From: Clostridia bacterium
GTDB taxonomy: Bacteria; Bacillota; Clostridia; Peptostreptococcales; Anaerovoracaceae
Assembly (NCBI GenBank): GCA_902363595.1
Contig: CABJAP010000001.1
Span: 186,001-250,000 of the forward strand
DNA: 64,000 nucleotides
Reading direction: 5' to 3'
Part shown: positions 34,748 through 43,348 of the stretch, piece after piece
Numbering within the stretch: position 1 is the first letter of the stretch
How the letters are laid out: each line of letters begins with the position of its first letter
Program-made: the position numbers and the translations under genes
The notes under the pieces: model-generated
The model's database searches: none
What the model saw: only the letters and a program-made list of their open reading frames with translations
Told to the model about the DNA's origin: nothing

Positions 34748-36913
34748 ATGGACGGTAAGAAGAGAAAGACGGCAGTTCTTGCAATGGCAGCAGTGCTCAG
34801 CGTTATGATGATCGCCAGCCCACTGGCTGTCATGGCAGAGGAGACTGCTCCTGCTGCCCCGGAGGTCACGCAGGACGGGAACGTACAGAAGGAAACAGCC
34901 CCAGCCATCCGCTTGCCGGAGAATTTGCGGGCGAAAGAAGGAACAGCATTGAAAGACGTGGCGCTTCCGGAACCTTGGACCTGGGCGGACGACAGCACAG
35001 TTATTCCGGCAGAAACAGCAGAATATCCGGCACGGCTTTGCGTAGATGACGCAGCTTATGATTACAGCAAGGTAGAGGGATATAATGTGGGGGGGGGGTC
35101 TTACGTAGAGAGGATGGTTGCGGTCACTGCAGAAGGAACGAAAGCAGAAGCAGCAGGTCCAGTAAAGGGGAAACCACGCAGGTTGCCTGGGGATCCCTCG
35201 GTAACCTATGGTGTAGGGGATATAGAAATCAATGGGAACAACTTTCCGGACGCAGAGTTTCAGAAATGGCTAAAACAGCAATCTTATGGTACAGACGGAA
35301 CGATTACGCAGGCAGAGATTGCTGCTATTGCAAGGATAGATGTTCGAGGTAAGGACAAGATTAAAAACTTAACAGGGATTGAACATTTTACGGCTCTGGA
35401 GACCTTGGATTGCTCTTACACAGGGATCGGAAGCTTGGATGTCAGCCACAATAAGAATTTGACTGACTTGTATTGCTATAACAATGTAAGCCTTACAAGC
35501 TTAACCGTAGAAGGTGCTACGGCTTTAAAGATCTTGAATTGCTATGGCACAAGGATCGGAAGCTTGGATGTCAGCAGCAATCCGAATTTGACTGACTTGC
35601 AGTGCCATGGCAATGCAAGCCTTACAAGTTTAACCGTAGAAGGTGCTGCGGCTCTGAATAGATTGTGGTGCTATAACACCGGGATCGGAAGCTTGGATGT
35701 CAGCAGCAATAAGAATTTGACTGACTTGCATTGCGCTCACAATGCAAGCCTTACAAGTTTAACCGTAGAAGGTGCTACGGCTCTAAAGATCTTGTATTGC
35801 TTTACCACAGGGATCAGAAGCTTGGATGTCAGCAGCAATCCGAATTTGACTGACTTGCAGTGCAATGCCAATGCAAGCCTTACAAGTTTAACCGTAGAAG
35901 GTGCTACGGCTCTTAAGACCTTGTATTGCTATACCACAGGGATCAGAAGCTTGGATGTTAGCAGCAATCCGAATTTGACTGACTTGGATTGCTTTAACAA
36001 TGCAAACCTTACAAATTTAAAAGTAGAAGGCGCTAAGGAGCTGGAGACCTTGGATTGCTATAACACCGGGATCGGAAGCTTGGATGTCAGCAGCAATAAG
36101 AATTTGACTGACTTGCGTTGCTATAACAATGTAAGCCTTACCAATTTAACCGTAGAAGGTGCTGCGGCTCTGAATAGATTGTGGTGCTATAACACCGGGA
36201 TCAGAAGCTTGGATGTCAGCAGCAATAAGAATTTGACTGACTTAAATTGCTCTGCCAATGCAAGCCTTACAAGTTTAAAAGTAGAAGGTGCTAAGGAGCT
36301 GACTGACTTGAGGTGCCAAAACACAGGGGTAGTAGGCTTGGATGTCAGCAGCAATAGGGAGCTGACGACCTTGAGGTGCCAAAACAATCCACTTGCCTAT
36401 CTGAATATAGGAACCAACAATAAGGTAACTAACGTATCCAGTACTGGCCTGAAACCTGTAGAAGTAACGGTTCCAAGCGATCGCTTTCAGATGGCGGACA
36501 AATTTGCTGGCATTGATGCCGGTGCGGTTGATGATAAGACGGTACGAGGTGCAGATTACGACAAAACAACCGGTACTATGAGCAATTACCGTGCAGGAAC
36601 ACCGATTAAATATACATACCATTGCGGTACATCATCTGGTGGAAAAAAGGAGACAATCGAGGTAACTTTGAACATTAAATTGGAGAGTACCATTTCCATT
36701 ACAGAAAATTTGAACAATACCTATACTGTCGAAGAAAAAGCGCTTTCCGGCGGCGTTAAAGATTCGGGCAACAATAAGTCTGACGGCACAAAGACAGATA
36801 AAAAAGCCGCACAGACAGGCGATCATACCAGTATTGGATTGCTTGCTGCAATGATCCTGTTATCTGCCGGATGCATGTTCCTTCTTACAAGAAAAGAAGA
36901 ACATAAAAAATAG
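34748..36913 (+). CDS. LRR surface protein C (intact, in frame)
   Basis: A 721-residue paralogue of protein A. Signal peptide and N-terminal ~115 residues are almost identical to A at the DNA level. A run of ten G (35089-35098) encodes VGGG and keeps the frame. Eight LRR double units follow, with cores SLDVSSN or GLDVSSN and inter-unit cysteines (DLYCYN, DLQCHG). A short linker replaces the Ig-like module of A. The tail KAAQTGD, hydrophobic helix and RKEEHKK is a sortase-type signal. The EF-hand-like segment of A is altered here. It probably acts in adhesion at the cell surface. Confidence 0.88.
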   Translation: MDGKKRKTAVLAMAAVLSVMMIASPLAVMAEETAPAAPEVTQDGNVQKETAPAIRLPENLRAKEGTALKDVALPEPWTWADDSTVIPAETAEYPARLCVDDAAYDYSKVEGYNVGGGSYVERMVAVTAEGTKAEAAGPVKGKPRRLPGDPSVTYGVGDIEINGNNFPDAEFQKWLKQQSYGTDGTITQAEIAAIARIDVRGKDKIKNLTGIEHFTALETLDCSYTGIGSLDVSHNKNLTDLYCYNNVSLTSLTVEGATALKILNCYGTRIGSLDVSSNPNLTDLQCHGNASLTSLTVEGAAALNRLWCYNTGIGSLDVSSNKNLTDLHCAHNASLTSLTVEGATALKILYCFTTGIRSLDVSSNPNLTDLQCNANASLTSLTVEGATALKTLYCYTTGIRSLDVSSNPNLTDLDCFNNANLTNLKVEGAKELETLDCYNTGIGSLDVSSNKNLTDLRCYNNVSLTNLTVEGAAALNRLWCYNTGIRSLDVSSNKNLTDLNCSANASLTSLKVEGAKELTDLRCQNTGVVGLDVSSNRELTTLRCQNNPLAYLNIGTNNKVTNVSSTGLKPVEVTVPSDRFQMADKFAGIDAGAVDDKTVRGADYDKTTGTMSNYRAGTPIKYTYHCGTSSGGKKETIEVTLNIKLESTISITENLNNTYTVEEKALSGGVKDSGNNKSDGTKTDKKAAQTGDHTSIGLLAAMILLSAGCMFLLTRKEEHKK
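35089..35098 (+). repeat. Poly-G tract (G10) in surface gene C, ON length
   Basis: Ten consecutive G within codons for VGGG. G9 or G11 would shift the frame and truncate the protein, as G7 does in gene A. Such a length is prone to slipped-strand change. Confidence 0.88.
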
Positions 36914-37067
36914 CTAATCATCGCATTTTAAAGTTAGGGCGGATATAAAAAAGTGTGAATGACGGCAGCAAAGCTCCCTATTCACACATGTCGGTCGCAA
37001 GGTACTTTCTTTGAAGTATACGGAAATATTGCTTTATGCGAAAAGGCGATATTCCCGATACTATAAG

Positions 37068-37111
37068 AAAAGGGAGATACACATGTTACATGTTCGATCT
37101 CCCTTTTTTTG
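37068..37111. terminator. Bidirectional terminator between the surface cluster and the TetR operon
   Basis: AAAAGGGAGAT pairs with ATCTCCCTTTT around an inner ACATGT palindrome, followed by more T. A further inverted repeat, GTGTGAAT/ATTCACAC, lies near 36953-36988. Confidence 0.7.
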
Positions 37112-37290
37112 TGCTGTCCTATCTAAACACTTTCGTATACGTTGAATTAGCTGTCATATCCGTTACAATCGGACAATTCTCCGGAATTTCAACTCCCATA
37201 AATGCGGTTGTTCCACTGTCCGTATTGAATCGATCAGTAGAACACGTCTCGCCGGCTTTGTAAACACCATATCCCAGAGTGGGAGAAGAC
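37108..37290 (-). pseudogene. Possible remnant of a small protein gene
   Basis: On the minus strand a frame reads LGYGVYKAGETCSTDRF, then MGVEIPENCPIV, ending at a TAG. The YKAGE-x-C segment is reminiscent of short bacterial modules with that motif. No start codon or ribosome binding site exists for the frame, which enters from unrelated sequence. The rest of 36914-37456 shows only hairpins. Confidence 0.3.
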
Positions 37291-37456
37291 GGTTTTGTCC
37301 GGCATTTGCGCCGATGGTCTGCTGACGGCTGGTTTGATTGCCCTAGCTTTTCATGATAACAAAGAATTTTTTATTGAGGTGTTTTTATAGGACGTTTGAT
37401 TCATGGAATTGACACGATAAAAAAATCGATTAAGAGGTATTTTTTTTAAATACCTC

Positions 37457-37517
37457 TTGACTATTTTCGAAAAAGTGAGATAATTAGACCATAGTCCAAT
37501 TGGACTACAGTCCAATT
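37457..37517 (+). promoter_or_regulatory. Promoter and palindromic operator of the TetR-RuBisCO-like operon
   Basis: TTGACT (37457-37462), a 16-nt spacer and GATAAT (37479-37484) form a vegetative promoter. Directly downstream is the perfect 16-nt palindrome TAGTCCAATTGGACTA (37492-37507), with a third GTCCAATT half-site at about 37510-37517. This is the layout of an autoregulated TetR operator. Confidence 0.75.
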
Positions 37518-37529
37518 TAAGAAAGGCAG

Positions 37530-38087
37530 ATGGGAAAGCCTATGGAACTTGGAAAAAAAGAATTGACCAGGCGCACGATCATGCGTGCGGCCAGAGGGGT
37601 ATATGAGGAGAAAGGGGTTGAACAGACAAACTTTCGTGATATTGCCGAAGCGGCCGGGGTTTCCCGCAGCACAGTTTTTAATTATTTTGCGGGCAGCAAC
37701 GAATTGCTGACAGCTTTATGCAGCAGGGAAATCGATGACTTGGAGCAGGCATACCGTGAGAGCGGTTTTCAAGGAAAAGCGGCAATTATCTGCATCTTTG
37801 ATAAATTTATTGAAGATACCGCCCGCTACCCGCAGCTTGTGACCCAGATTATTATCAGCGCAATTACAAGCGGCATTGCAGATAATCCGCTTAAATCGAT
37901 TGAAGGACTGATCGCCAGAAATTTGGAGCAAGAGACGGACAGCGAAACAACCATGCTTTTGATGGGGGCTTATTACGGATTGATCAATCATTATCATTTG
38001 TATGGCAAGACATTTGATGGTGAAGCGATGAAAGTGGAGATGAGAAGGATGATAGAGCGGATAATCGGGGAGCCGCATCATGGTTAA
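37530..38087 (+). CDS. TetR/AcrR-family regulator
   Basis: A 185-residue protein. Residues ~10-55 form the TetR DNA-binding domain, with the helix-turn-helix NFRDIAEAAGVSRSTVFNYF. The rest is the helical ligand and dimer domain. The ATG at 37530 follows AAAGG closely; an in-frame ATG at 37542 is an alternative. A perfect palindrome lies just upstream. The FGGY kinase begins 65 nt after its stop without a terminator between, so it probably represses itself and the RuBisCO-like operon until a pathway compound binds. Confidence 0.88.
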   Translation: MGKPMELGKKELTRRTIMRAARGVYEEKGVEQTNFRDIAEAAGVSRSTVFNYFAGSNELLTALCSREIDDLEQAYRESGFQGKAAIICIFDKFIEDTARYPQLVTQIIISAITSGIADNPLKSIEGLIARNLEQETDSETTMLLMGAYYGLINHYHLYGKTFDGEAMKVEMRRMIERIIGEPHHG

Positions 38088-38152
38088 ATCCAACCAAACG
38101 AGCGGCGCAGGGGCTTGCTCTCTTGGGGATTGAAAGCATAAGGAGGAAAACA

Positions 38153-39691
38153 ATGGCAGTGAAGGTTATTACTTACGACGTTGGAACAACTGGTATGAAA
38201 GCCTGTATGTTCGATATTTCTGCCGAAGACAGCGTACGGTATGTTGCAGGCGAAACCGAAGGCTATGAACTCCATGTCTTGAAAAACGGCGGCGTCGAGC
38301 AGGAGCCGGACGATTGGTGGCAGTCGATGGCAGTTGCCACGAAAAAGCTGCTCGGGAAAACGGGCGTTGCAAAGGAGGAAATCAAAGGGATTTCTTTCTG
38401 CTCTCAGTTTCAGACGGTCGTCATGGTAGATGAAAATGGCACACCGCTTCACAGAGGTATGAGCTGTATGGACAGCCGGGCAGATAAGCAATTTAAGGAC
38501 CGCATGAGCACAGGAATCAAAGTAGAAGGCCTGGATATCATCAAAGTACTAAAATACCTGAAGATTACTGGAGCTGTTTCGGCCAGTGCCAAGGATCCGG
38601 CATGGAAATATCTGTGGATAAAAGAAAATGAGCCGGAGGTCTTTGACAAAACTTATAAATGGCTGGATGCCAAAGAGTATCTTACCTGCCGTGCTACCGG
38701 AAAGATGCTCGCCAGCAAAGATGACGCAGGGGGCACATTTCTATATGACGTACATAAAAATTGCTGGAGCCCGACCTTGTGCAAAATGCTGGGAATCAAT
38801 ATGGAGCATCTGCCGGAAATCTGTGATTCTACCGATGAGGTGGGTAAACTTTTGCCAAAGGCAGCGGAAGAGCTGGGGCTGGCGCAGGGAACTTCAGTTA
38901 TTTCCGGCGGTAGTGATGTCAGCCTTTGCTCGGTAGGTGCAGGCTGTGTGGAGGTTGGAGATGTCCTGGTCTACTCAGGGACCAGTGGGTGGGTCGCGAC
39001 TACGGTTGATAAGCTGCACCTGGACCTGAACAATCTGATTGGCGCGCTGGTAGGTGCCGACCCAGAGACTTACAACTATATTGCAGAAGTTGAAACTTCC
39101 GGCAAGTGTATCGAATGGGTGAAAGACCGTATCGACCAGATGGAGATGACCTATGACCAGATGATTGATTATGTCAGAGAGTCTCCTGCGGGAAGCAACG
39201 GCGTAATTTTTTCCCCTTGGATGCATGGCAACCGCTGCCCGTTTGATGACGCAAATTCCAGAGGTGTTTTTTTCAACCTGGATATTACAACCAAAGGCAG
39301 TGACTTGATGAAGGCTGTTATAGAAGGTGTGTGCATGCATATGCTCTGGCTTCTTGAAGCGACCGAAAAGACCTTTAAGACCAATCCGGTAATCCGCTTT
39401 TCCGGCGGAAGTGCCATCGCGCCGTTCATCTGTCAGGTCATGGCCGATGTTTTAGGCCGGGACGTGGAGACCATCGAGAATCCAAGACAGGTAGGGGCCA
39501 TGGGAGCCGCGGCATTGATGGCAGTAAGCTTTGGAATGCTTGAAGATATCAAGGAGATCAAAAAGATCATCAAGGTCAGCGCCACCTATAAACCAAATGC
39601 TGAAAACCACGCAGTATATCAAAAGATTCTGCCAGTGTTTAAGGAATTATATAAGAACAATAAAAAGAGTTTTGCCGCATTAAACGGCTAA
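38153..39691 (+). CDS. FGGY-family carbohydrate kinase, xylulokinase-like
   Basis: A 512-residue kinase from the ATG at 38153, which has AGGAGG seven nt upstream; an in-frame TTG at 38123 lies ahead of that site and is unlikely. The N-terminal phosphate loop is YDVGTTGMKACMFD. GISFCSQFQ and the MDSRAD substrate-side motif follow. The second domain has GTSGWVA and the adenosine motif FSGGSAIAPFICQVMADVLG. It is nearer to xylulose/ribulose-type kinases than to glycerol kinase. It is the first enzyme of an operon with an aminotransferase and a RuBisCO-like protein, so it may supply a phosphorylated sugar or sugar acid to them. The substrate is unknown. Confidence 0.88.
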   Translation: MAVKVITYDVGTTGMKACMFDISAEDSVRYVAGETEGYELHVLKNGGVEQEPDDWWQSMAVATKKLLGKTGVAKEEIKGISFCSQFQTVVMVDENGTPLHRGMSCMDSRADKQFKDRMSTGIKVEGLDIIKVLKYLKITGAVSASAKDPAWKYLWIKENEPEVFDKTYKWLDAKEYLTCRATGKMLASKDDAGGTFLYDVHKNCWSPTLCKMLGINMEHLPEICDSTDEVGKLLPKAAEELGLAQGTSVISGGSDVSLCSVGAGCVEVGDVLVYSGTSGWVATTVDKLHLDLNNLIGALVGADPETYNYIAEVETSGKCIEWVKDRIDQMEMTYDQMIDYVRESPAGSNGVIFSPWMHGNRCPFDDANSRGVFFNLDITTKGSDLMKAVIEGVCMHMLWLLEATEKTFKTNPVIRFSGGSAIAPFICQVMADVLGRDVETIENPRQVGAMGAAALMAVSFGMLEDIKEIKKIIKVSATYKPNAENHAVYQKILPVFKELYKNNKKSFAALNG

Positions 39692-39707
39692 AAGGAGGTA
39701 CAAGAAA

Positions 39708-41150
39708 ATGGAAGCAAAGTACGGAGTGTCCCGTTGGCCGGACGAAAAAGAAGTTTTAAAAAAGATGGAGAGGCTGGTAAACGAGCCCCTTCACCACATT
39801 AAACCGGAAGCCATGGCCAAATACATGAAGCATTTTGAAGAGAAGTGCCAAGGCTCCAAAGCGATGATTGAAGAAGCAAAGAAGGTTGTTCCAGGCGGTA
39901 TACAGCATAACCTGGCCTTCAATTATCCGTTCCCGCTGGTAGTAGAAAAAGCAGAGGGCGCATATCTTTACGATATTGACGGCAACCGCTATGTAGATTA
40001 CCTGCAGGCAGGCGGTCCAACGCTCCTTGGAAGCAATTACGAACCTGTTAATCAGAAAGTGTGGGAAGTGGTGAAAGAATCCGGGCCAGTTACAGGAATG
40101 TTCCACCCTTATGAAATGAAACTGGCAGAAAAAATCCATGAATGCATGCCGTGGGTAGAGATGTACCGGTGCCTGGCCAGCGGTACGGAAGCGGACATGG
40201 TGGCAATCCGAATTGCCCGTACCCATACCGGAAAGCAGAACATTATCAAGGTGGGAGGCGCATACCACGGATGGAGCGACCAGCTTGTATATTCCCTCCA
40301 TATTCCATATACCCAGACATTCGAAGCCCACGGAATTCCAAAGGAGGCTTCTCAGAATACAAAAGAATTCTTCCCTGGCGATCTAGACGGTCTTCGCAAG
40401 GTGCTGGAAGAAAATGAAAAGAACGGCGGTACGGCGGCCGTAATCATCGAGCCGTTCGGACCGGAAAGCGGAACTCGTCCGGTAGCAATGGACTTTGCTG
40501 CTAAGGTACGGGAACTGTGTGACGAATTCGAGGCCCTTTTGATCTTTGACGAAGTTGTAACCGCATTCCGTGTGGGACCTGGCGGTGCGCAAGGGTTCTT
40601 TAATGTAAAACCGGACCTTACCGTATTCGGTAAAATCGTCGCAGGCGGATATCCGATGGCCGGCGGCGTAGGCGGAAGCGCAGAAATCATGTCCTGTGTG
40701 GCCGCAGGGGTAAAAGCCGGCAAAAAGAAGGCTTATGTAGGCGGTACGCTGACAGCCAACCCGCTTAGCTGCGCAGCAGGATATTTTGCCATCGACGAAA
40801 TTATCAAGCAGGATGCAGCGAGAAAAGCTGGGGAAAACGGCGACAAGCTGTGCGACGGAATCCAGGCCCTCATCGACAAATACGATTTGCCGTTCGTCAC
40901 TTGGAACACCGGCTCCATCGTCCACTTTGAGGTTTCCGGCGTCATGTACCTCAGTGCGGCTGACCCGGACATCTTCAAGAAGATTCCTGAACGTCAGCAC
41001 TATATCGAAGAGTTTGGCGCTGCCCTGACTGCAAATGGGGTCATCACCCTGGCCGGCAGCAGAATTTACACCAGCATGGCCGACAACGACGACACCATTG
41101 CGGAAACACTGGCTGCATTTGAAGAAGTATTCAGTAATATTGAAAGATAA
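39708..41150 (+). CDS. Class III PLP-dependent aminotransferase
   Basis: A 480-residue fold-type I enzyme with resemblance to glutamate-1-semialdehyde aminomutase. SGTEADMVAIRIARTHTGK and KVGGAYHGWSD form the cofactor phosphate and stacking regions. LLIFDEVVTAFRVGPGG holds the aspartate that contacts the pyridine nitrogen. FGKIVAGGYPMAG has the Schiff-base lysine. An N-terminal extension of about 45 residues is longer than usual for GSAM. AAGGAGG precedes the ATG, 16 nt after the kinase stop. No heme genes are near, so a GSAM role is unlikely. It probably exchanges an amino group on a metabolite of this pathway. Confidence 0.88.
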   Translation: MEAKYGVSRWPDEKEVLKKMERLVNEPLHHIKPEAMAKYMKHFEEKCQGSKAMIEEAKKVVPGGIQHNLAFNYPFPLVVEKAEGAYLYDIDGNRYVDYLQAGGPTLLGSNYEPVNQKVWEVVKESGPVTGMFHPYEMKLAEKIHECMPWVEMYRCLASGTEADMVAIRIARTHTGKQNIIKVGGAYHGWSDQLVYSLHIPYTQTFEAHGIPKEASQNTKEFFPGDLDGLRKVLEENEKNGGTAAVIIEPFGPESGTRPVAMDFAAKVRELCDEFEALLIFDEVVTAFRVGPGGAQGFFNVKPDLTVFGKIVAGGYPMAGGVGGSAEIMSCVAAGVKAGKKKAYVGGTLTANPLSCAAGYFAIDEIIKQDAARKAGENGDKLCDGIQALIDKYDLPFVTWNTGSIVHFEVSGVMYLSAADPDIFKKIPERQHYIEEFGAALTANGVITLAGSRIYTSMADNDDTIAETLAAFEEVFSNIER

Positions 41151-41182
41151 AAAATTCTATCACGAATTTAGGAGGTAAATTT

Positions 41183-42499
41183 ATGATTCGTAAATTAGAC
41201 ATGGAAAACCTGACCTACGCATTTCCGGAAGTGGCATTTTCGGAAGATTATGTGATTGCAACTTACCAGGCAAAGGTACAGACTTCCCACATTGAGAAGC
41301 TGGCAATGGCCATCGCAGCAGAACAGACTACCGGTACATGGATCAAGGTTGGAGCCGATTCACTGGAAAAAACCAAGCGCTTTGGCTCTAAGCTGGTTGC
41401 GCTGTATGAAGTTCCGGATATCGGCTGTGACTACAATTCTGACGAACCGCCGATCTATATCATTCAGGTGGCTTATCCGATGGAAAACTTCTCCACCAGC
41501 ATGTCCGCCATTGAGACCATTTTATTCGGAAACATTTCTGCTTCCGGTATGATTCGTTTGATTGACGTGGCATTCCCGAAGAAGTTTATCGAAAAATTCC
41601 AGGGACCGAAGTTCGGCGTGGAAGGTATGAGAGAAGTGCTGGGCGTCAAAGATAGACCGCTGCTCAATGCGATGATTAAACCGAATATCGGCTGGACGCC
41701 GGATGAAGGGGCGGAACTCTTCTATCGCGCCTGCAAAGGCGGCGTGGATGTCATCAAAGATGACGAGCTGATGCTGGCTGACGGACCGTTCTGCCCGCTG
41801 GAAGAACGTGTTTCAAAGTTCATGGCCATGGAAAAGAAGGTCTATGAAGAAACAGGAGAGCACAGCTTATATGCAGTAAATATTTCGGACAGCACGGACA
41901 AAGTAAAAGAAAACGCATACAGAGCGCTGGAAGCAGGCGGAAACTGTCTCATGGTCAATGTTTATACCACAGGACACGATACGCTGAAAATGCTGGCCGA
42001 TGATCCGAACATCAATGTACCGATCCTCGCCCACGTCAACTTTGCAGGAACCATGGCAGCTTCCACTTACACAGGTATCGCAGCTCCGCTGATGATTGGT
42101 AAGCTTACACGTCTTGCAGGTGCGGACTTCCAGATCAACGGCCACCCGTTCGGTAAATTCCCTGTTTCCCACAAGGTATTCTATCGCTGCTTCAAGTTCT
42201 TCACCCAGCCGTGGTGGAACATTAAGCCGATGATGTATGCATGCTCCGGCGGAACGACGCAGATGGCGGTTGAAAAGATTATCAAGGAAGTAGGCACTGA
42301 CGTAATGCTGGCTGCAGGCGGCGGCGTCCACGGTCATCCAAATGGTAGTGAAGAAGGGGCAAAATCCATGCGTCAGGCGATCGATGCGGCGCTGCAGGGC
42401 ATTCCGGTTACAGAATATGCAAAGGATCATGTGGAATTGGCAAGAATGCTGGCATTCCTCAATCCTGACCTGAAGAAGAATTTTGACTTGATGCTGTAA
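41183..42499 (+). CDS. RuBisCO-like protein (form IV)
   Basis: A 438-residue member of the RuBisCO large-chain superfamily. The metal site is kept: GGVDVIKDDE, with K192 as the lysine that is carbamylated in RuBisCO, then D194 and E195. K166 (NAMIKPNIG) matches the general-base lysine. H284 (AHVNFAG), H321 (NGHPFGKF), S355 (CSGG) and the GGG/HGHPNG phosphate loop are present. Loop 6 and the region around it are changed, which rules out true carboxylase activity. Known form IV proteins are enolases, isomerases or decarboxylases of sugar phosphates. AGGAGG precedes the ATG. It lies between the aminotransferase and an MtnX-like phosphatase, but no other methionine-salvage gene is present. Confidence 0.92.
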   Translation: MIRKLDMENLTYAFPEVAFSEDYVIATYQAKVQTSHIEKLAMAIAAEQTTGTWIKVGADSLEKTKRFGSKLVALYEVPDIGCDYNSDEPPIYIIQVAYPMENFSTSMSAIETILFGNISASGMIRLIDVAFPKKFIEKFQGPKFGVEGMREVLGVKDRPLLNAMIKPNIGWTPDEGAELFYRACKGGVDVIKDDELMLADGPFCPLEERVSKFMAMEKKVYEETGEHSLYAVNISDSTDKVKENAYRALEAGGNCLMVNVYTTGHDTLKMLADDPNINVPILAHVNFAGTMAASTYTGIAAPLMIGKLTRLAGADFQINGHPFGKFPVSHKVFYRCFKFFTQPWWNIKPMMYACSGGTTQMAVEKIIKEVGTDVMLAAGGGVHGHPNGSEEGAKSMRQAIDAALQGIPVTEYAKDHVELARMLAFLNPDLKKNFDLML

Positions 42500-42512
42500 T
42501 TTCAGATTGATA

Positions 42513-42541
42513 AAAATGGGGCTGTTATCCAGCCCCATTTT
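42513..42541 (+). terminator. Hairpin between the RuBisCO-like gene and the HAD gene
   Basis: AAAATGGGGCTG pairs perfectly with CAGCCCCATTTT around a 5-nt loop. The trailing T-run is short. It could partly terminate or protect the upstream message and lower expression of the phosphatase. Confidence 0.7.
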
Positions 42542-42583
42542 GGTAAGAATAGATCAAAATGATCGAAAACAGAGGTGAATGCA

Positions 42584-43216
42584 TTGTACAAAAATATTGT
42601 ATTTGTGGATTTTGACGGGACCATCACCACCGAAGATACTTTGACGGGAGCCATCCTTCCTTTCGTAGACCGCCAGGAATTCCTGGAGTATAACGGCAAG
42701 CTGGAAAAAGGGGAGATGACCCTCAGCGAAGTTGTCCGGTACGCCTATGACGGCAGGCCCGCAGAGTGGATGCCAAAAATGTTGGAATACATCGATACGG
42801 TTGAAATCCGTCCCGGCTTTGAGGAGTTCCTCGACAAGATGGCGGAGCAGGAGATTCCGGTTGTCGTTATTTCCGGCGGTTTTCGCCAATTTTCCGAGCG
42901 GAAGCTGGCCCCGTACATGGATCGGATCACAGCTCTCCACACGGTAGAGATGACCGTGGAAGGAGACGAAATCAAACTGGTATCCCAGTACGACGACGGC
43001 AACGAACTGCTGAAAAAAACCGACGTGATGAAACTTTATCAGTATGAACACGCAATCGGAATCGGCGACAGCTATACGGATAAAAATATGGCCCAGGCTG
43101 TGGACAGCTGCTTTGCCAGGGATGTACTGGCAAAATATCTGGATCAGATTGGAAAACCGTATTACCCTTACGAGGATTTTTATGAGGTCATGAACGGCCT
43201 GAAAGAAATCTTGTAG
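42584..43216 (+). CDS. HAD-family phosphatase, MtnX-like
   Basis: About 210 residues from a TTG at 42584, which has AGAGGTGA six nt upstream; a GTG at 42575 overlaps that site and so is less likely. HAD motif I is VDFDGTIT, motif II VVVISGGF, and motif III/IV GIGDSYTDKNMA. The C1-type cap and length match MtnX, which dephosphorylates the enol product of the MtnW RuBisCO-like enolase. Its place right after a RuBisCO-like gene repeats that pairing, but here with an FGGY kinase and an aminotransferase instead of the salvage genes. Probable role: removes phosphate from the product of the RuBisCO-like protein. Confidence 0.88.
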   Translation: MYKNIVFVDFDGTITTEDTLTGAILPFVDRQEFLEYNGKLEKGEMTLSEVVRYAYDGRPAEWMPKMLEYIDTVEIRPGFEEFLDKMAEQEIPVVVISGGFRQFSERKLAPYMDRITALHTVEMTVEGDEIKLVSQYDDGNELLKKTDVMKLYQYEHAIGIGDSYTDKNMAQAVDSCFARDVLAKYLDQIGKPYYPYEDFYEVMNGLKEIL

Positions 43217-43348
43217 CGTTTTTCTCACAAACAAGTTTTAGATTACGGAAAAATAGGGGTTGCCTTGGAAAGGATGAAGGGGAGTGTTCTGAGATATGGT
43301 AAAATGTCACAGAGTTTGGCTGCCTTCGTCATCCGAGGCGACCCCATA

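Noticed and set aside
34303..34998. A 231-codon minus-strand frame
   Set aside because: It spans the end of gene B and the start of gene C in antisense, has no ribosome binding site and mirrors coding periodicity of the plus strand.
27548..35098. Frameshifts as simple sequencing errors
   Set aside because: Cannot be excluded, but three tracts in three adjacent surface genes, and none of similar length in the housekeeping genes read here, make a biological cause more likely.
37036..37263. A 75-codon plus-strand frame
   Set aside because: It crosses a terminator hairpin, has no ribosome binding site and its antisense reading looks more protein-like.
39708..41150. hemL, glutamate-1-semialdehyde aminomutase
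   Set aside because: Longer N-terminus and no heme-synthesis genes; operon context points elsewhere.
41183..42499. True RuBisCO with carboxylase activity
   Set aside because: Loop 6 and other carboxylase positions are altered, no phosphoribulokinase is present and the neighbours are a kinase, an aminotransferase and a phosphatase.
41183..43216. Ordinary methionine salvage (MtnW-MtnX)
   Set aside because: MtnA, MtnB, MtnD and the MtnK-type kinase are missing; the kinase here is FGGY type and an aminotransferase is inserted.
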